Below are positions 39,848 to 48,433 of a stretch of DNA of 64,000 bases, piece after piece. Below the pieces are notes generated by a model. The model did no database searches. It saw nothing but the letters and a program-made list of their open reading frames with translations, and had not been told where the DNA came from. The position numbers were made by a program, and so were the translations under genes. Positions within the stretch are counted from its first letter, which is position 1; every line of letters begins with the position of its first letter. The DNA is from Leptospira sanjuanensis (GTDB lineage: Bacteria > Spirochaetota > Leptospiria > Leptospirales > Leptospiraceae), in assembly GCF_022267375.1 (NCBI RefSeq), contig NZ_JAIZBH010000001.1, positions 1,093,501 to 1,157,500 on the forward strand. Reading direction: 5' to 3'.

Positions 39848-40896
39848 AGCGATCGGAAGAGAGAGCGAATGAGTGGATGGAAGAACAAGAAGCAAGTCCT
39901 CGCCCTGGATCTTCGAACACGAAGACATATATTCCGAAAGGTGTGTCTCTGAATCCAATCGTGAAGATGGTGAAACCAGAGAGTTTGAAGCCGAATCCGA
40001 ACAACGACTTTGAACCGCTCAGTGAAGAAGAATACCTGAGTCTCAAAGAGAACATTGCTCTCAACGGAATCTTGGATGCACTTACCGCGAAGAAAGACGG
40101 AATGCTTGTGACGGGAGAGAACCGTTATCGAATTGCTTTGGAGTTAAAGGAACACGAAGACGAGAACGTTCGACGTCGTGTTGAGAGTATTCCAGTTCGT
40201 TACTATATGAACGAGCTTACTCAAGAAGAGGAATACGACATCTTGGAAGGAGACAATTTGTTTCGCAGACATTTGACTCCTGAACAAAGAAAAGAACGAC
40301 TGAAGAAAAGGATTCTTCGCAAATACAAGGATGAACTTGTTTTGGACAATCGAGGCGGAGACCGCAAGAGCAAATCGTCTAAAATATCAAGTGAAGAAGG
40401 GACTTCTTTAACTGGAAACAATTCCGAAGGATCGGAATACCGCCCTGATATTCTGAAAGAAAACACGAATGAAAAATCAAAAGTTCAGGGTGAACTTTTG
40501 ATCGTTAATACTGTTAAGGATTTAGCCAAGAAGGTATCGGAAAAAGAAAACATACCAGTAGGAACGGCAAAGAAATATATTTCTGAAATTCGTAAGGAAT
40601 TCAAAGACAAAGATCAACCTTCTACCAAGAAAGAGAAGAAGGAGGAAACAGACAAGAAGACACAAAAGCAGATCGTAGAAACAAAGGCAAAGGCGTTTCA
40701 GAAGAAGTATTCGAAGATGAGTAGGAGTCAGAAGAAGGAAGCCGTGAATCGGTTGTTGAACGCGCTTGTGAATGTGAGAAAGAAGACGTCGAAGTTAAAC
40801 GAACAAATATCTGAATTGGAAAGAAAGGACTACGAGATCGTGACGCAGATCACTGCCGTCGGAGAAAAAGAGAGAATTTGGAAGTTGAAAGTATGA
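39844..40896 (+). CDS. parB: ParB-like partition protein, copy B
   Basis: Identical to the product of 25459-26511, from the GTG that overlaps the parA stop. Confidence 0.85.
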   Translation: MKRSEERANEWMEEQEASPRPGSSNTKTYIPKGVSLNPIVKMVKPESLKPNPNNDFEPLSEEEYLSLKENIALNGILDALTAKKDGMLVTGENRYRIALELKEHEDENVRRRVESIPVRYYMNELTQEEEYDILEGDNLFRRHLTPEQRKERLKKRILRKYKDELVLDNRGGDRKSKSSKISSEEGTSLTGNNSEGSEYRPDILKENTNEKSKVQGELLIVNTVKDLAKKVSEKENIPVGTAKKYISEIRKEFKDKDQPSTKKEKKEETDKKTQKQIVETKAKAFQKKYSKMSRSQKKEAVNRLLNALVNVRKKTSKLNEQISELERKDYEIVTQITAVGEKERIWKLKV

Positions 40897-41174
40897 AACC
40901 TACAAAAGAGAAAACTCACAAGGGAAATTCGCAAAAAAGACAGGACGCGCAGGAAGAGGTCGCAATTCAAAAGCGAATGGATGCGTATCGCAAGCGATTG
41001 GAGAAGATGAGTCCTTTGAAACGGAATGAAGAGTTGAAGTTGTTACTACGAAACTTTAGAGAATATCGCAAGAAGATTCAAGGACTGATTTCTCAAATGA
41101 GGAAATTTGTAGAGAAGGAGATCGAGGTCGAAAGAAAACTCAAAATCATCGGAGAGAAGATGAGAGGTTCGTAA
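40893..41174 (+). CDS. Small coiled-coil protein coupled to parB, copy B
   Basis: Identical to the product of 26508-26789; ATGA overlap with parB. Confidence 0.65.
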   Translation: MKPTKEKTHKGNSQKRQDAQEEVAIQKRMDAYRKRLEKMSPLKRNEELKLLLRNFREYRKKIQGLISQMRKFVEKEIEVERKLKIIGEKMRGS

Positions 41175-41380
41175 TGAGGAATTTCCTCATTGCTAACTTC
41201 CTGAATTTTTCCCTCACTTTTCCTCGTTTTTCCTCACTTGGATTTATCCTGAAATTTCCTTAATTTTCCTAATCTTGTATTTTCGGAATTCGATGATCTT
41301 ACTTGGTCACGATTGACTGGAAAACTTTCTTCTTTAGCTGTGAATCGAGGTGCTTTCCTCTTACGAAACGACTGCAATTG

Positions 41381-41405
41381 TCAGGTGGGGAAATTCCCCA
41401 CCTGA
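41381..41405. repeat. 25-bp perfect palindrome, copy B
   Basis: Same 12-base arms around a central A as at 26996. Confidence 0.55.
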
Positions 41406-41421
41406 GAGAAGATCCGCTTTT

Positions 41422-41523
41422 TTAGAACGGATTTGTTTTTTGCAAAATCTCTATGAGTTCATTTACGATTTCTGCGAACATCAAAACTAATTCAAAGATT
41501 TTTAATATTATTTTCAATTTCAT
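41422..41523 (-). CDS. Possible 33-residue hydrophobic peptide, copy B
   Basis: Same as 27037-27138, with the same strong minus-strand ribosome-binding site. Confidence 0.35.
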   Translation of the reverse strand: MKLKIILKIFELVLMFAEIVNELIEILQKTNPF

Positions 41524-41727
41524 CGTTTCCGACCCTCCTCTTTCTAAATTCACGAGCTTATCTTCGATCCCGCTAAAATATCTTTTGTGGCTGATCGGAA
41601 TTATTTTGAAAAAAATCGGCAAGAGAGAAAAAAACGAACGAGAATCAAGACCACGTTTATCGGAAAGCGTCTTTGTTATTTCATTGTTTTTCGCGCAAAC
41701 CGCCTTCTTTCTTTAGCTGAAATATAT

Positions 41728-43052
41728 CGGCTCTCATGCGGCATATTGATTGATATGTCGAGCGGATGGAGGGAATCCGAGCGGTGCTATCTCAGAGCCA
41801 AGTCTTTCTTGAAGTTATTACCGACAACGATTCAAAGGAAAGATCGCACGCGAGGACACTTCGGATATTGGCCAATATCGGAAGTGCCGACATCCGCGTC
41901 ATGAGAGCCGCTTTTACTGGAAGGTTTGAAAGCAGGTGATTTGCGGATCTGTTAAATGCCTGTTCTGAGGCCGTGACTTTCGAGTGAGCGATCGCGGAGC
42001 TTCCGGCAAGGAACTTGCTTGAAAGAGAAAAAACCGGGAAAAAAACCGAAGTTCTCCGCAGTTTGAAGAAAAAATATGAAAACGAGTCTTGTCCGAGTTC
42101 TATCCTTCACCTTTGATCGACTCGTGAGAGAAAACGAGTTGCCGAAGTTCTTTTGAAGCAAGACGCTTTCAAATACATCACTTTCCATTTCTAAAGAAAG
42201 GAAAAGCGAGCTTCTCGCCTCAACTACATTGCGCTCCAAACGCGGAGCCTTCTAAATTAAAAAACGATCTTTGGAACTTTCTCTCTAAAGACGATCTCGA
42301 TGGAAACATCGGGACGGAGGGGGAGAGTAACTACCCCCTCGCAAATCATATTCATATTGAAACCAAGAATTGAAGATATGGGGTTTTTCCAGGTTTTTCC
42401 AATGGGAAAAACTACGATACTGAAGATTTTACTATGTATTACTCTTGAAAATGAGTTTTTAGAAGTTTTTCCGAGTTTTTCCGAAAGAAATTAAAGTTGG
42501 GGAAAACAAATACAGCACTAGCATTTACTAACGTGGATTTAAGAAGTTTCGGTAAGCAGGGTCAAGCCCTGCTTTACCGCTTCTTCGCAATGTCTTTGAT
42601 TATCCGAAAAATATTCGAATCAAATCGAGAATCTTCAAAACGATCCGAAGTACTAATTTTAAAACTGATTTATTTTCATTTTTAATCATCTCTTAATCTT
42701 ACCTCCTTATATTTTATTATATCCTCACCGATTCCGATTTTGATTGGTTGCAGGTCCAATTTTGCCTCGAAATTTGATGAGAGAGCTTTTATATCTAGTT
42801 AGTAGAAGTTGCTCTGGTAAATTTGCTTTCGATCAAAGCCCCTGCCCACAAAGACCTTCGGACATTTGAAAGTGAGCAGTGGGTTTATTTTCAAAGTCTG
42901 TCTGGAAAAAGTTTCATCAAAAGGTCCGATTTTTCTTCTTTAGCCGATGATTCAGAGTCTTGTTCGTGCTTTGTTCGAGTCCTAACGTTTCCAAAATGAG
43001 CTTTATTCGAGTCTTGTTCGCGCCCTATGCCTTTTCAAACGAGTCTTGTTCG
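41728..43052. repeat. Non-coding repeat and palindrome cluster, copy B
   Basis: Holds the second copies of the nested inverted repeats (41728-41910, with the 30-base palindrome at 41857-41886), the GTTTTTCC group (42383-42484), the GC-rich hairpin (42551-42578) and the GAGTCTTGTTCG iterons (42955, 43009, 43041). No other gene is supported between 41175 and 43314. Confidence 0.5.
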
Positions 43053-43314
43053 GGTTCTATTCAGGTCTTGTGTGAGTCTTGTGAGCGAGTTCGCGAGCAG
43101 GGAAAGCGAGAATACGAATTGGAATTGGAGAATACTTGTAAAATACGCAATTAGAGAAATGGAATATTCGAGAAACACTCTTAGAGGATTCTTTCGTGAA
43201 TTTTTAAAAACGCATGTACTGGAATTTTTTTTCAGAGTGAGACTTTGCTAAGGGTTAAACTGCTTCGGATCGGGAAACGCTCTGAAAGAATTGGAATTTC
43301 GCGGAGAATTCGCA

Positions 43315-46300
43315 ATGGGGTGTTGTTTTCGCGGAGACGTCCCGGTATTGCGTTTGAAACACAAAGAAAACGGAATATACGGGAATGTGAAATCTTCTTT
43401 CGAGAAGAGTGACTACGAGCTAATTGCGATCGAAGAAGTAAAGATCGGCGACGTAGTCCAGTCCTGGAACGAAAGAACCGGAAAACTCGAGAACAAGAGA
43501 GTCACGGAAACGTTTGTCCACGAAGTTCCGCAGCTTTTCTTTCTTGAGTTAGACGGGGAAGACGAGATTCATACGACTTGGAACCACCCGTTTAGACGGA
43601 GGGTGAGTGCAAACGGAAGTCAGAACACAAACCAAAACAGAGTATCACCGTTTGATCTAAAGGGAATCCAAAGAGATTTCAAAACTCATGAACATCTGCT
43701 TCATCCGCGAGAAGCAAGAATCGTGACGAGCCTTTTGGGCTCGGGAAGCGAGAGCGAAACAAAGACAGCGAGTGTAATAGAGGAGCTTCCCCATTCTACA
43801 GATTCTAACCATTCAGCCACGGATGTACCGTTGACGAAGACGGAAAGGTTCTCTTCTAACACCACGACCCAAACCTCGGAATGGGTGAAGGTGGAAGATC
43901 TGAAAGTGAAGGACCAAGTTCTCCGTTCCGATGGCAGCTGGGGAACTGTAACGGGGATTTACTACTACAACACGGAACCGACTAAGGTATACAACTTAGA
44001 AGTAGAGGAGAATCATACTTACGTTGTGGGCGGAAGAGAATCCAATTCCGGCGCGGGATATGTTGTCCACAACTACAACAACGCGCAAGAGGCGATGTTC
44101 GGAGGATTCAAACGACTTTCGAACGATGTGTATGACGTAGCGAAGAAGTTCGCGGGTCTTGAAGGCGGGGCCGGCAACGAGGTATATCAGAAAGCTGTAG
44201 AGTTTCAGCAGGCAGTGAAGGAAACGAACGCGTCCCGGGAAACGTTAAACAAGGAGTCGAACATTCTTGTTACGAAACAAAAAGCAGCGGAAGCGAGTAT
44301 GCAACTGGGAGTGATCCGCAACAATGAATTCTTGAAAGCGATCCATGATCCGAAGAGCGATTCGATACCGGGAATAGCAGACCTTCGCAAACAACTGAAG
44401 GGAAGCGATCCAAGTAAGGGTTTTAGGCAGAAACACATGAAAGCGGTTTCAGCTTGGTTGGGTTCTAACGGAGTGGGCACGAGCGGATTCTTGAAACCTG
44501 GAGTTGGCCTTGGTAATCTTCCTGGGGGTAATACGCTTCCGATGAAAGGATATATCATGTCTGCTGCACTGAGTATATCGAGTGCGGAAGAACGCGGAAA
44601 GCTGACAAACACGATTAAAGAAACGAATCAGAAGTTAGCAGAACACAAGATTAAAGAAGACAATATCGGGCGGCAGATGATCGAGCGATCGGAAAAGGTG
44701 AAGAGCGACATTGTAAAGCTGATCCAAGAAAAACACCACAACGATCCAAAGTATGCAGAAATTCTTGTGGAACACGGCTTTGTGAAGAAGGACACATTCA
44801 ATGAAAAAGAACACAAGGTAACGTATGAGGAGAAGTTGAAGGCACTCGGAGACAAGATCAAACCGGATACGAGAAAGCAACTTGCCGAGTTTGACCGCAA
44901 GATCACAGACCTTCGCGTGAGCCAAAACAAACACGAAGCCGAGAGCTATGCTCAGTGGAACAAAGATCATCCGAACGAACCATACAAACGCAGTCCAGCG
45001 GACGAGAAACGCAGAAACGACATGGTGACAATGCAGAAGACTTTGGAGAAGGAAAGGGCGATGATCATCAACCGGGAAGTCGCACCCTATCCGAAAGAGT
45101 CTGAGCTGCATCGACTGGAGAAGTTGGGTGAAGGTCATTCACTGAACGACAAGCAGAAGACCGAACTGACTCAACTGCGAAACGAGAAGAAGACGCATGA
45201 GACTCAAGTGGCGGCGTTGTTGGATCGTGATGCGAATGCGATTGAAACGAATTTGAACAAACTCCTTGGAAAACCTGAGGTTCCAAAAGACTTTAAGGCT
45301 GTCGTGAAAGAAGCGGATACTCGGAAGTCGTATGACAAATATATGGGGTTAAATGCGGAGCAAGCAGCCGAGCGTACTAAAACGATTGCATTGGAGCATG
45401 ATGCTAAGAACAACTCAGAAGCGGTTTGGCAGAAGTCGAAAGATACTTTGGAAACTGCGGAAAAAGATTTGAAAAAGATCGACGCAAGTCTTGCTTCTCT
45501 GAATTCGAAAAAAGCGGATTACGAGACAAAGAAAGCCGCGCTGGAAGAGCAAAGAAAGGCGGCTGCTGATAAGGTCTCGAACTTAAACAGAGACCATCAG
45601 GAATATACGAAACAAAAGAACGAAGCTTTTGAGACAGTAAACAAGCGCGAGGACAGAGAATCGAAGGAGCTGATTGCTAAATTAGGAAATCAGAATCTTG
45701 ACAAGATCGAGAAGAATATTGTAGCGAAAAAGAAAGAGTTAGCGGAAGCGTTTTTAAACGAGAAGAATTCAGAGAAAAAGGTAAAAGAGCTGACGAAAGA
45801 GATTACGAAGTTAACTGCTCAGAAAGATGAGTTGAACGACAAGATGGCTGCGGCTATCAAGGCGATCGATGACAAGAACAAAAGCAGTGATGTTGTGATT
45901 GGCACGTTGCCAAACGATCTTTTACCGGATCATCTTGCGAAGTTTATGGACCCGGTACAAAGAAAGGTAGAGTGGGTAGAAAAGAATCTTGAATACATGA
46001 AGAAAGAGTTGTACGCGGGTGAGGATGTGGAATATACCGTAAAAGGCAACCAGGCGATTTTGGAAGACGGTGTGATCAATTTGGGAACGGCACACTCCAA
46101 TCAGTTTGTAGATTATGGAGCGACTGTGAAGATCATTTCGGACAGCGACAAGTCGATGTTTGGGAATTCGAACGGACTGAGTTACAACGAAAAAACGGGT
46201 AAATATGAGTATGTTCAGAGCGGAAGAAACACTTGTCAAAGTTACAGTTTCTTGGAGCAGTTGTTGTATGTCGGAGTGTTGTTTCGAGATTCGGGAAGGT

Positions 46301-46728
46301 CTCCCATTCATGAGCTGACCAAGCTTCAATACAACCTTGGTTTAACAGCGGAGATGTCGACGAACACGGCCGCGGCGTATACCAAGTTGTTGGAGCCGTA
46401 TGGAATGAAGACGGTAACATTAGGTGATGGTGATCATGGAGCTGCGGAAAACTTTGCTAATATCAAAGCGGCTTTGAAGCGCGGTGAAATTGTAAATGCG
46501 GGGATGTATATCGACGGTCCTGTGAACGGAGAGCATCGTGCTGGATATGACAAGGACGGTTTTAAATTGCAACCAACTAAAGGCCATCGTGTGGATATCA
46601 TCGGATTTGACGACAAACGGGGCGAATGGATCGTGAATGATTCTGCAAGACCGAATCAAATGATTCGATACAAATATAACGACTACGAACTTGGTCATCG
46701 TTGGTCGATGGTGATTCGGAAAAAATAA
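43315..46728 (+). CDS. Displaced chromosomal Hint-C39-like tail, restarted on element ATG
   Basis: 1137 residues. The first nine bases (Met-Gly-Cys) are element sequence, and from the core TGTTTT at 43324 (Cys4-Phe5) it is chromosomal. It is inferred to be the original tail of gene 2, since removing 14554-43323 rejoins it in frame to that gene. Hint domain: Cys4, TTWNHPF, terminal His252-Asn253, with an insertion of about 20 residues after the first strand (RGDVPVLRLKHKENG...) absent from the other Hint domains here. Then a coiled coil closely matching that of gene 1, a further long coiled coil (about 700-860), and a papain-like C39-type peptidase with Cys974 (NTCQSY), His1091 (GHRVDIIGF) and Asp1109 (VNDSA). 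It has no signal peptide. Confidence 0.8.
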   Translation: MGCCFRGDVPVLRLKHKENGIYGNVKSSFEKSDYELIAIEEVKIGDVVQSWNERTGKLENKRVTETFVHEVPQLFFLELDGEDEIHTTWNHPFRRRVSANGSQNTNQNRVSPFDLKGIQRDFKTHEHLLHPREARIVTSLLGSGSESETKTASVIEELPHSTDSNHSATDVPLTKTERFSSNTTTQTSEWVKVEDLKVKDQVLRSDGSWGTVTGIYYYNTEPTKVYNLEVEENHTYVVGGRESNSGAGYVVHNYNNAQEAMFGGFKRLSNDVYDVAKKFAGLEGGAGNEVYQKAVEFQQAVKETNASRETLNKESNILVTKQKAAEASMQLGVIRNNEFLKAIHDPKSDSIPGIADLRKQLKGSDPSKGFRQKHMKAVSAWLGSNGVGTSGFLKPGVGLGNLPGGNTLPMKGYIMSAALSISSAEERGKLTNTIKETNQKLAEHKIKEDNIGRQMIERSEKVKSDIVKLIQEKHHNDPKYAEILVEHGFVKKDTFNEKEHKVTYEEKLKALGDKIKPDTRKQLAEFDRKITDLRVSQNKHEAESYAQWNKDHPNEPYKRSPADEKRRNDMVTMQKTLEKERAMIINREVAPYPKESELHRLEKLGEGHSLNDKQKTELTQLRNEKKTHETQVAALLDRDANAIETNLNKLLGKPEVPKDFKAVVKEADTRKSYDKYMGLNAEQAAERTKTIALEHDAKNNSEAVWQKSKDTLETAEKDLKKIDASLASLNSKKADYETKKAALEEQRKAAADKVSNLNRDHQEYTKQKNEAFETVNKREDRESKELIAKLGNQNLDKIEKNIVAKKKELAEAFLNEKNSEKKVKELTKEITKLTAQKDELNDKMAAAIKAIDDKNKSSDVVIGTLPNDLLPDHLAKFMDPVQRKVEWVEKNLEYMKKELYAGEDVEYTVKGNQAILEDGVINLGTAHSNQFVDYGATVKIISDSDKSMFGNSNGLSYNEKTGKYEYVQSGRNTCQSYSFLEQLLYVGVLFRDSGRSPIHELTKLQYNLGLTAEMSTNTAAAYTKLLEPYGMKTVTLGDGDHGAAENFANIKAALKRGEIVNAGMYIDGPVNGEHRAGYDKDGFKLQPTKGHRVDIIGFDDKRGEWIVNDSARPNQMIRYKYNDYELGHRWSMVIRKK
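43324..43329 (+). other. Right attachment core (attR)
   Basis: TGTTTT with element sequence on the left and chromosomal tail sequence (CGCGGAGACG) on the right. An 11-base direct repeat TTTCGCGGAGA occurs at 43297-43307 on the element side and at 43327-43337 across the core. Confidence 0.75.
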
Positions 46729-46738
46729 CGAAAGGAAG

Positions 46739-47509
46739 ATGAGGAAACGAATATATATGAAATTAGTAAAGCAGAGAAAAAGAATATTCGCAATTGGTTT
46801 ACTTATTTTGGCCTTGCCCTTATTGGGTGGGGAGAAGGAAGAATTGGGTAATGTTAAAAAGAATATCGATAAAACGGGTGATACCGGCTCTGATTACAGG
46901 TTGGTTACTTCTTCTGAAGATGAGAAGGTATATGGAGTTAACTACTATGTCGGTTTTTTTAAGGATTTGATAAAAGACAAAAATGCAAATGCTAAACAGA
47001 ATTGGGGCAACAAGAGAAAGTGGATCGTCTCCAAATCCCAAGGTGTGGGAGAGTCTGTTTACTTTCATACCAGTTATTCTGGCGAAAGCGGTATCAAAGT
47101 TTTGAATGATACTTACAATCTCAATTTCAAGAACTACTGCGAAGCCGACGGCAAAAAGGAAGAATATTCCAGAATTAAAACCGCAAAACTTACCTTCATG
47201 GAAGCCCCGTATACTTTAGTGAACAATGCAAACACTCCCCGCTTAGATGCGAACTTCAAAAAGACAAAAGAATTTGATGTAGAGCTCGGAGAGTCGGATG
47301 AGATCGTTTCGATTCTGCCAGCATATACGGTCCTTGGAACCAAAAAGGGAGCGGGTGAGGGTGGAAACGTTGTCGTCGTTAAGCTGACCGTTACGGGTGT
47401 ATATCCAGGAAAAAAATCTCCTCTTTGTGTTCAGGACTTTTTCATGGGTGGCAAGTCATTCGGCAAATACACGGACTTAGTGAAACAAGTGGATGAAATC
47501 AACAAGTAA
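46739..47509 (+). CDS. Secreted partner of the displaced C39-like tail
   Basis: 256 residues from ATG 46739; ATG 46757 is an alternative with GAGG 12 bases upstream. Basic start then a LLILALPLLGG core, a signal peptide with cleavage near residue 31. The mature part is Lys-, Gly- and Val-rich and beta-like, with two Cys (CEADG and LCVQ) that could bond. No family recognised. It begins 10 bases after the tail gene, the same slot as the secreted partner of gene 1 (10902), whose neighbouring tail is also C39-like. Possible immunity or tail-associated protein. Confidence 0.7.
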   Translation: MRKRIYMKLVKQRKRIFAIGLLILALPLLGGEKEELGNVKKNIDKTGDTGSDYRLVTSSEDEKVYGVNYYVGFFKDLIKDKNANAKQNWGNKRKWIVSKSQGVGESVYFHTSYSGESGIKVLNDTYNLNFKNYCEADGKKEEYSRIKTAKLTFMEAPYTLVNNANTPRLDANFKKTKEFDVELGESDEIVSILPAYTVLGTKKGAGEGGNVVVVKLTVTGVYPGKKSPLCVQDFFMGGKSFGKYTDLVKQVDEINK

Positions 47510-48125
47510 TCTTTCAAAACGAATCTTCTTCATTGCGGGAACGACACTTGTTGTTCTCATAGTCGGATTTTTTTCTTTTTTCCTTTTTCCAAAGAAGGAG
47601 GAGTCCTTGGATTTAAAGAAGGAAGAGAACTGGGTGAAGGTATTTCCATCGGCGTATCCGCAAGAGGATGACCTTACGCCGATCCCCGGCCCTTTTGAAA
47701 AATACAAACGAGATGGTTATTATACCCTGATTGACCCGTATCCTTTGGCGCAACTTTTAAAATTGGATTCGGGTTCAAGACGTGCGTTTGCTTGTTTGGC
47801 TCTGGATGTGACACATGGTGTGGCTGTGGTTAAGTTTTTGTTTGATCGGAATTTTTACTCGGTGGATGTGAAAAGGCGTCATGGCGACCATTACGATTTT
47901 ATAAACGATGGCGAGATGCTTTCGTTTCGATTAGAGCCTGAAATGAAACTCAAAAGCGGAGATATTATATATATGATCCGTTACGAGGATGATGATTATT
48001 TTCGAGGCGAGCATTACTATGACAGAGGTACTAATTCGGGAACGAATTCAACGGATATGGAAAATGATATGACTGGATGTATTCGATCGGTGTTGGAACA
48101 ATCTGTTAATTTAAATACGAATTAG
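47493..48125 (+). CDS. Membrane-anchored protein of the displaced tail module
   Basis: 210 residues. It starts within the last 17 bases of the upstream gene, so the two are coupled. Residues 9-31 are a single transmembrane segment (IFFIAGTTLVVLIVGFFSFF) after a short basic N-terminus, giving an outside-facing soluble part. That part has a Pro-rich entry (PSAYPQEDDLTPIPGPFEKY), two Cys and a YDRGTNSGTNSTD stretch. No known family. No equivalent gene is seen in the other modules, so it may be specific to this tail. Confidence 0.7.
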   Translation: MKSTSNLSKRIFFIAGTTLVVLIVGFFSFFLFPKKEESLDLKKEENWVKVFPSAYPQEDDLTPIPGPFEKYKRDGYYTLIDPYPLAQLLKLDSGSRRAFACLALDVTHGVAVVKFLFDRNFYSVDVKRRHGDHYDFINDGEMLSFRLEPEMKLKSGDIIYMIRYEDDDYFRGEHYYDRGTNSGTNSTDMENDMTGCIRSVLEQSVNLNTN

Positions 48126-48146
48126 TTTTAGAGAGAAGACGCAGAT

Positions 48147-48356
48147 ATGAAATCCAACGGAACACAAAAAGGCTTCGTGCTTGGCGAGGCCGTCCGCGAC
48201 AAAACGACGGGCCAAACGATGTATGTGGAGAAGGCTTGGAGTCCGGCAGTACCTTGCATTTACTTTGATCCGAAGACGGAAAGTCTTGTGAAGGTGGATC
48301 TGTTGCCTGAGGATCTAGAGAGGATCAAGGAGATATTGCCGTATTTACCGAAGTGA
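48147..48356 (+). CDS. 69-residue DUF2158/YodC-like protein
   Basis: Closest to the copy at 11745 (both begin MKSNGTQKGFVLGEAV and have VDLLPE), while the copies at 18571 and 54093 share MKE- and VEMLPENL. The two C39-tail modules thus share one subtype and the M23-tail modules the other. Followed by an intrinsic terminator. Confidence 0.8.
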   Translation: MKSNGTQKGFVLGEAVRDKTTGQTMYVEKAWSPAVPCIYFDPKTESLVKVDLLPEDLERIKEILPYLPK

Positions 48357-48365
48357 AGAACTTGC

Positions 48366-48390
48366 AAACCCGCCCTTGAGCGGGTTTTTC
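48366..48390 (+). terminator. Intrinsic terminator of the displaced tail module
   Basis: AAACCCGC, a 6-base loop and GCGGGTTT followed by TTT. A partial version lies after 11954. Confidence 0.8.
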
Positions 48391-48433
48391 ACTTTTAAGG
48401 GGTAAGGACTAAAGAAGGTTTACTTAGCAAAGC

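Larger units (their letters stand above)
28939..43323 (+). mobile_element. Integrative plasmid-like element, copy B (14,385 bp)
   Basis: Direct tandem duplicate of 14554-28938 at a constant offset of 14,385. Every gene product compared is identical, and the non-coding stretches I read side by side agree too, so the duplication is very recent or an assembly effect. It ends at the TGTTTT at 43324. Confidence 0.85.
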
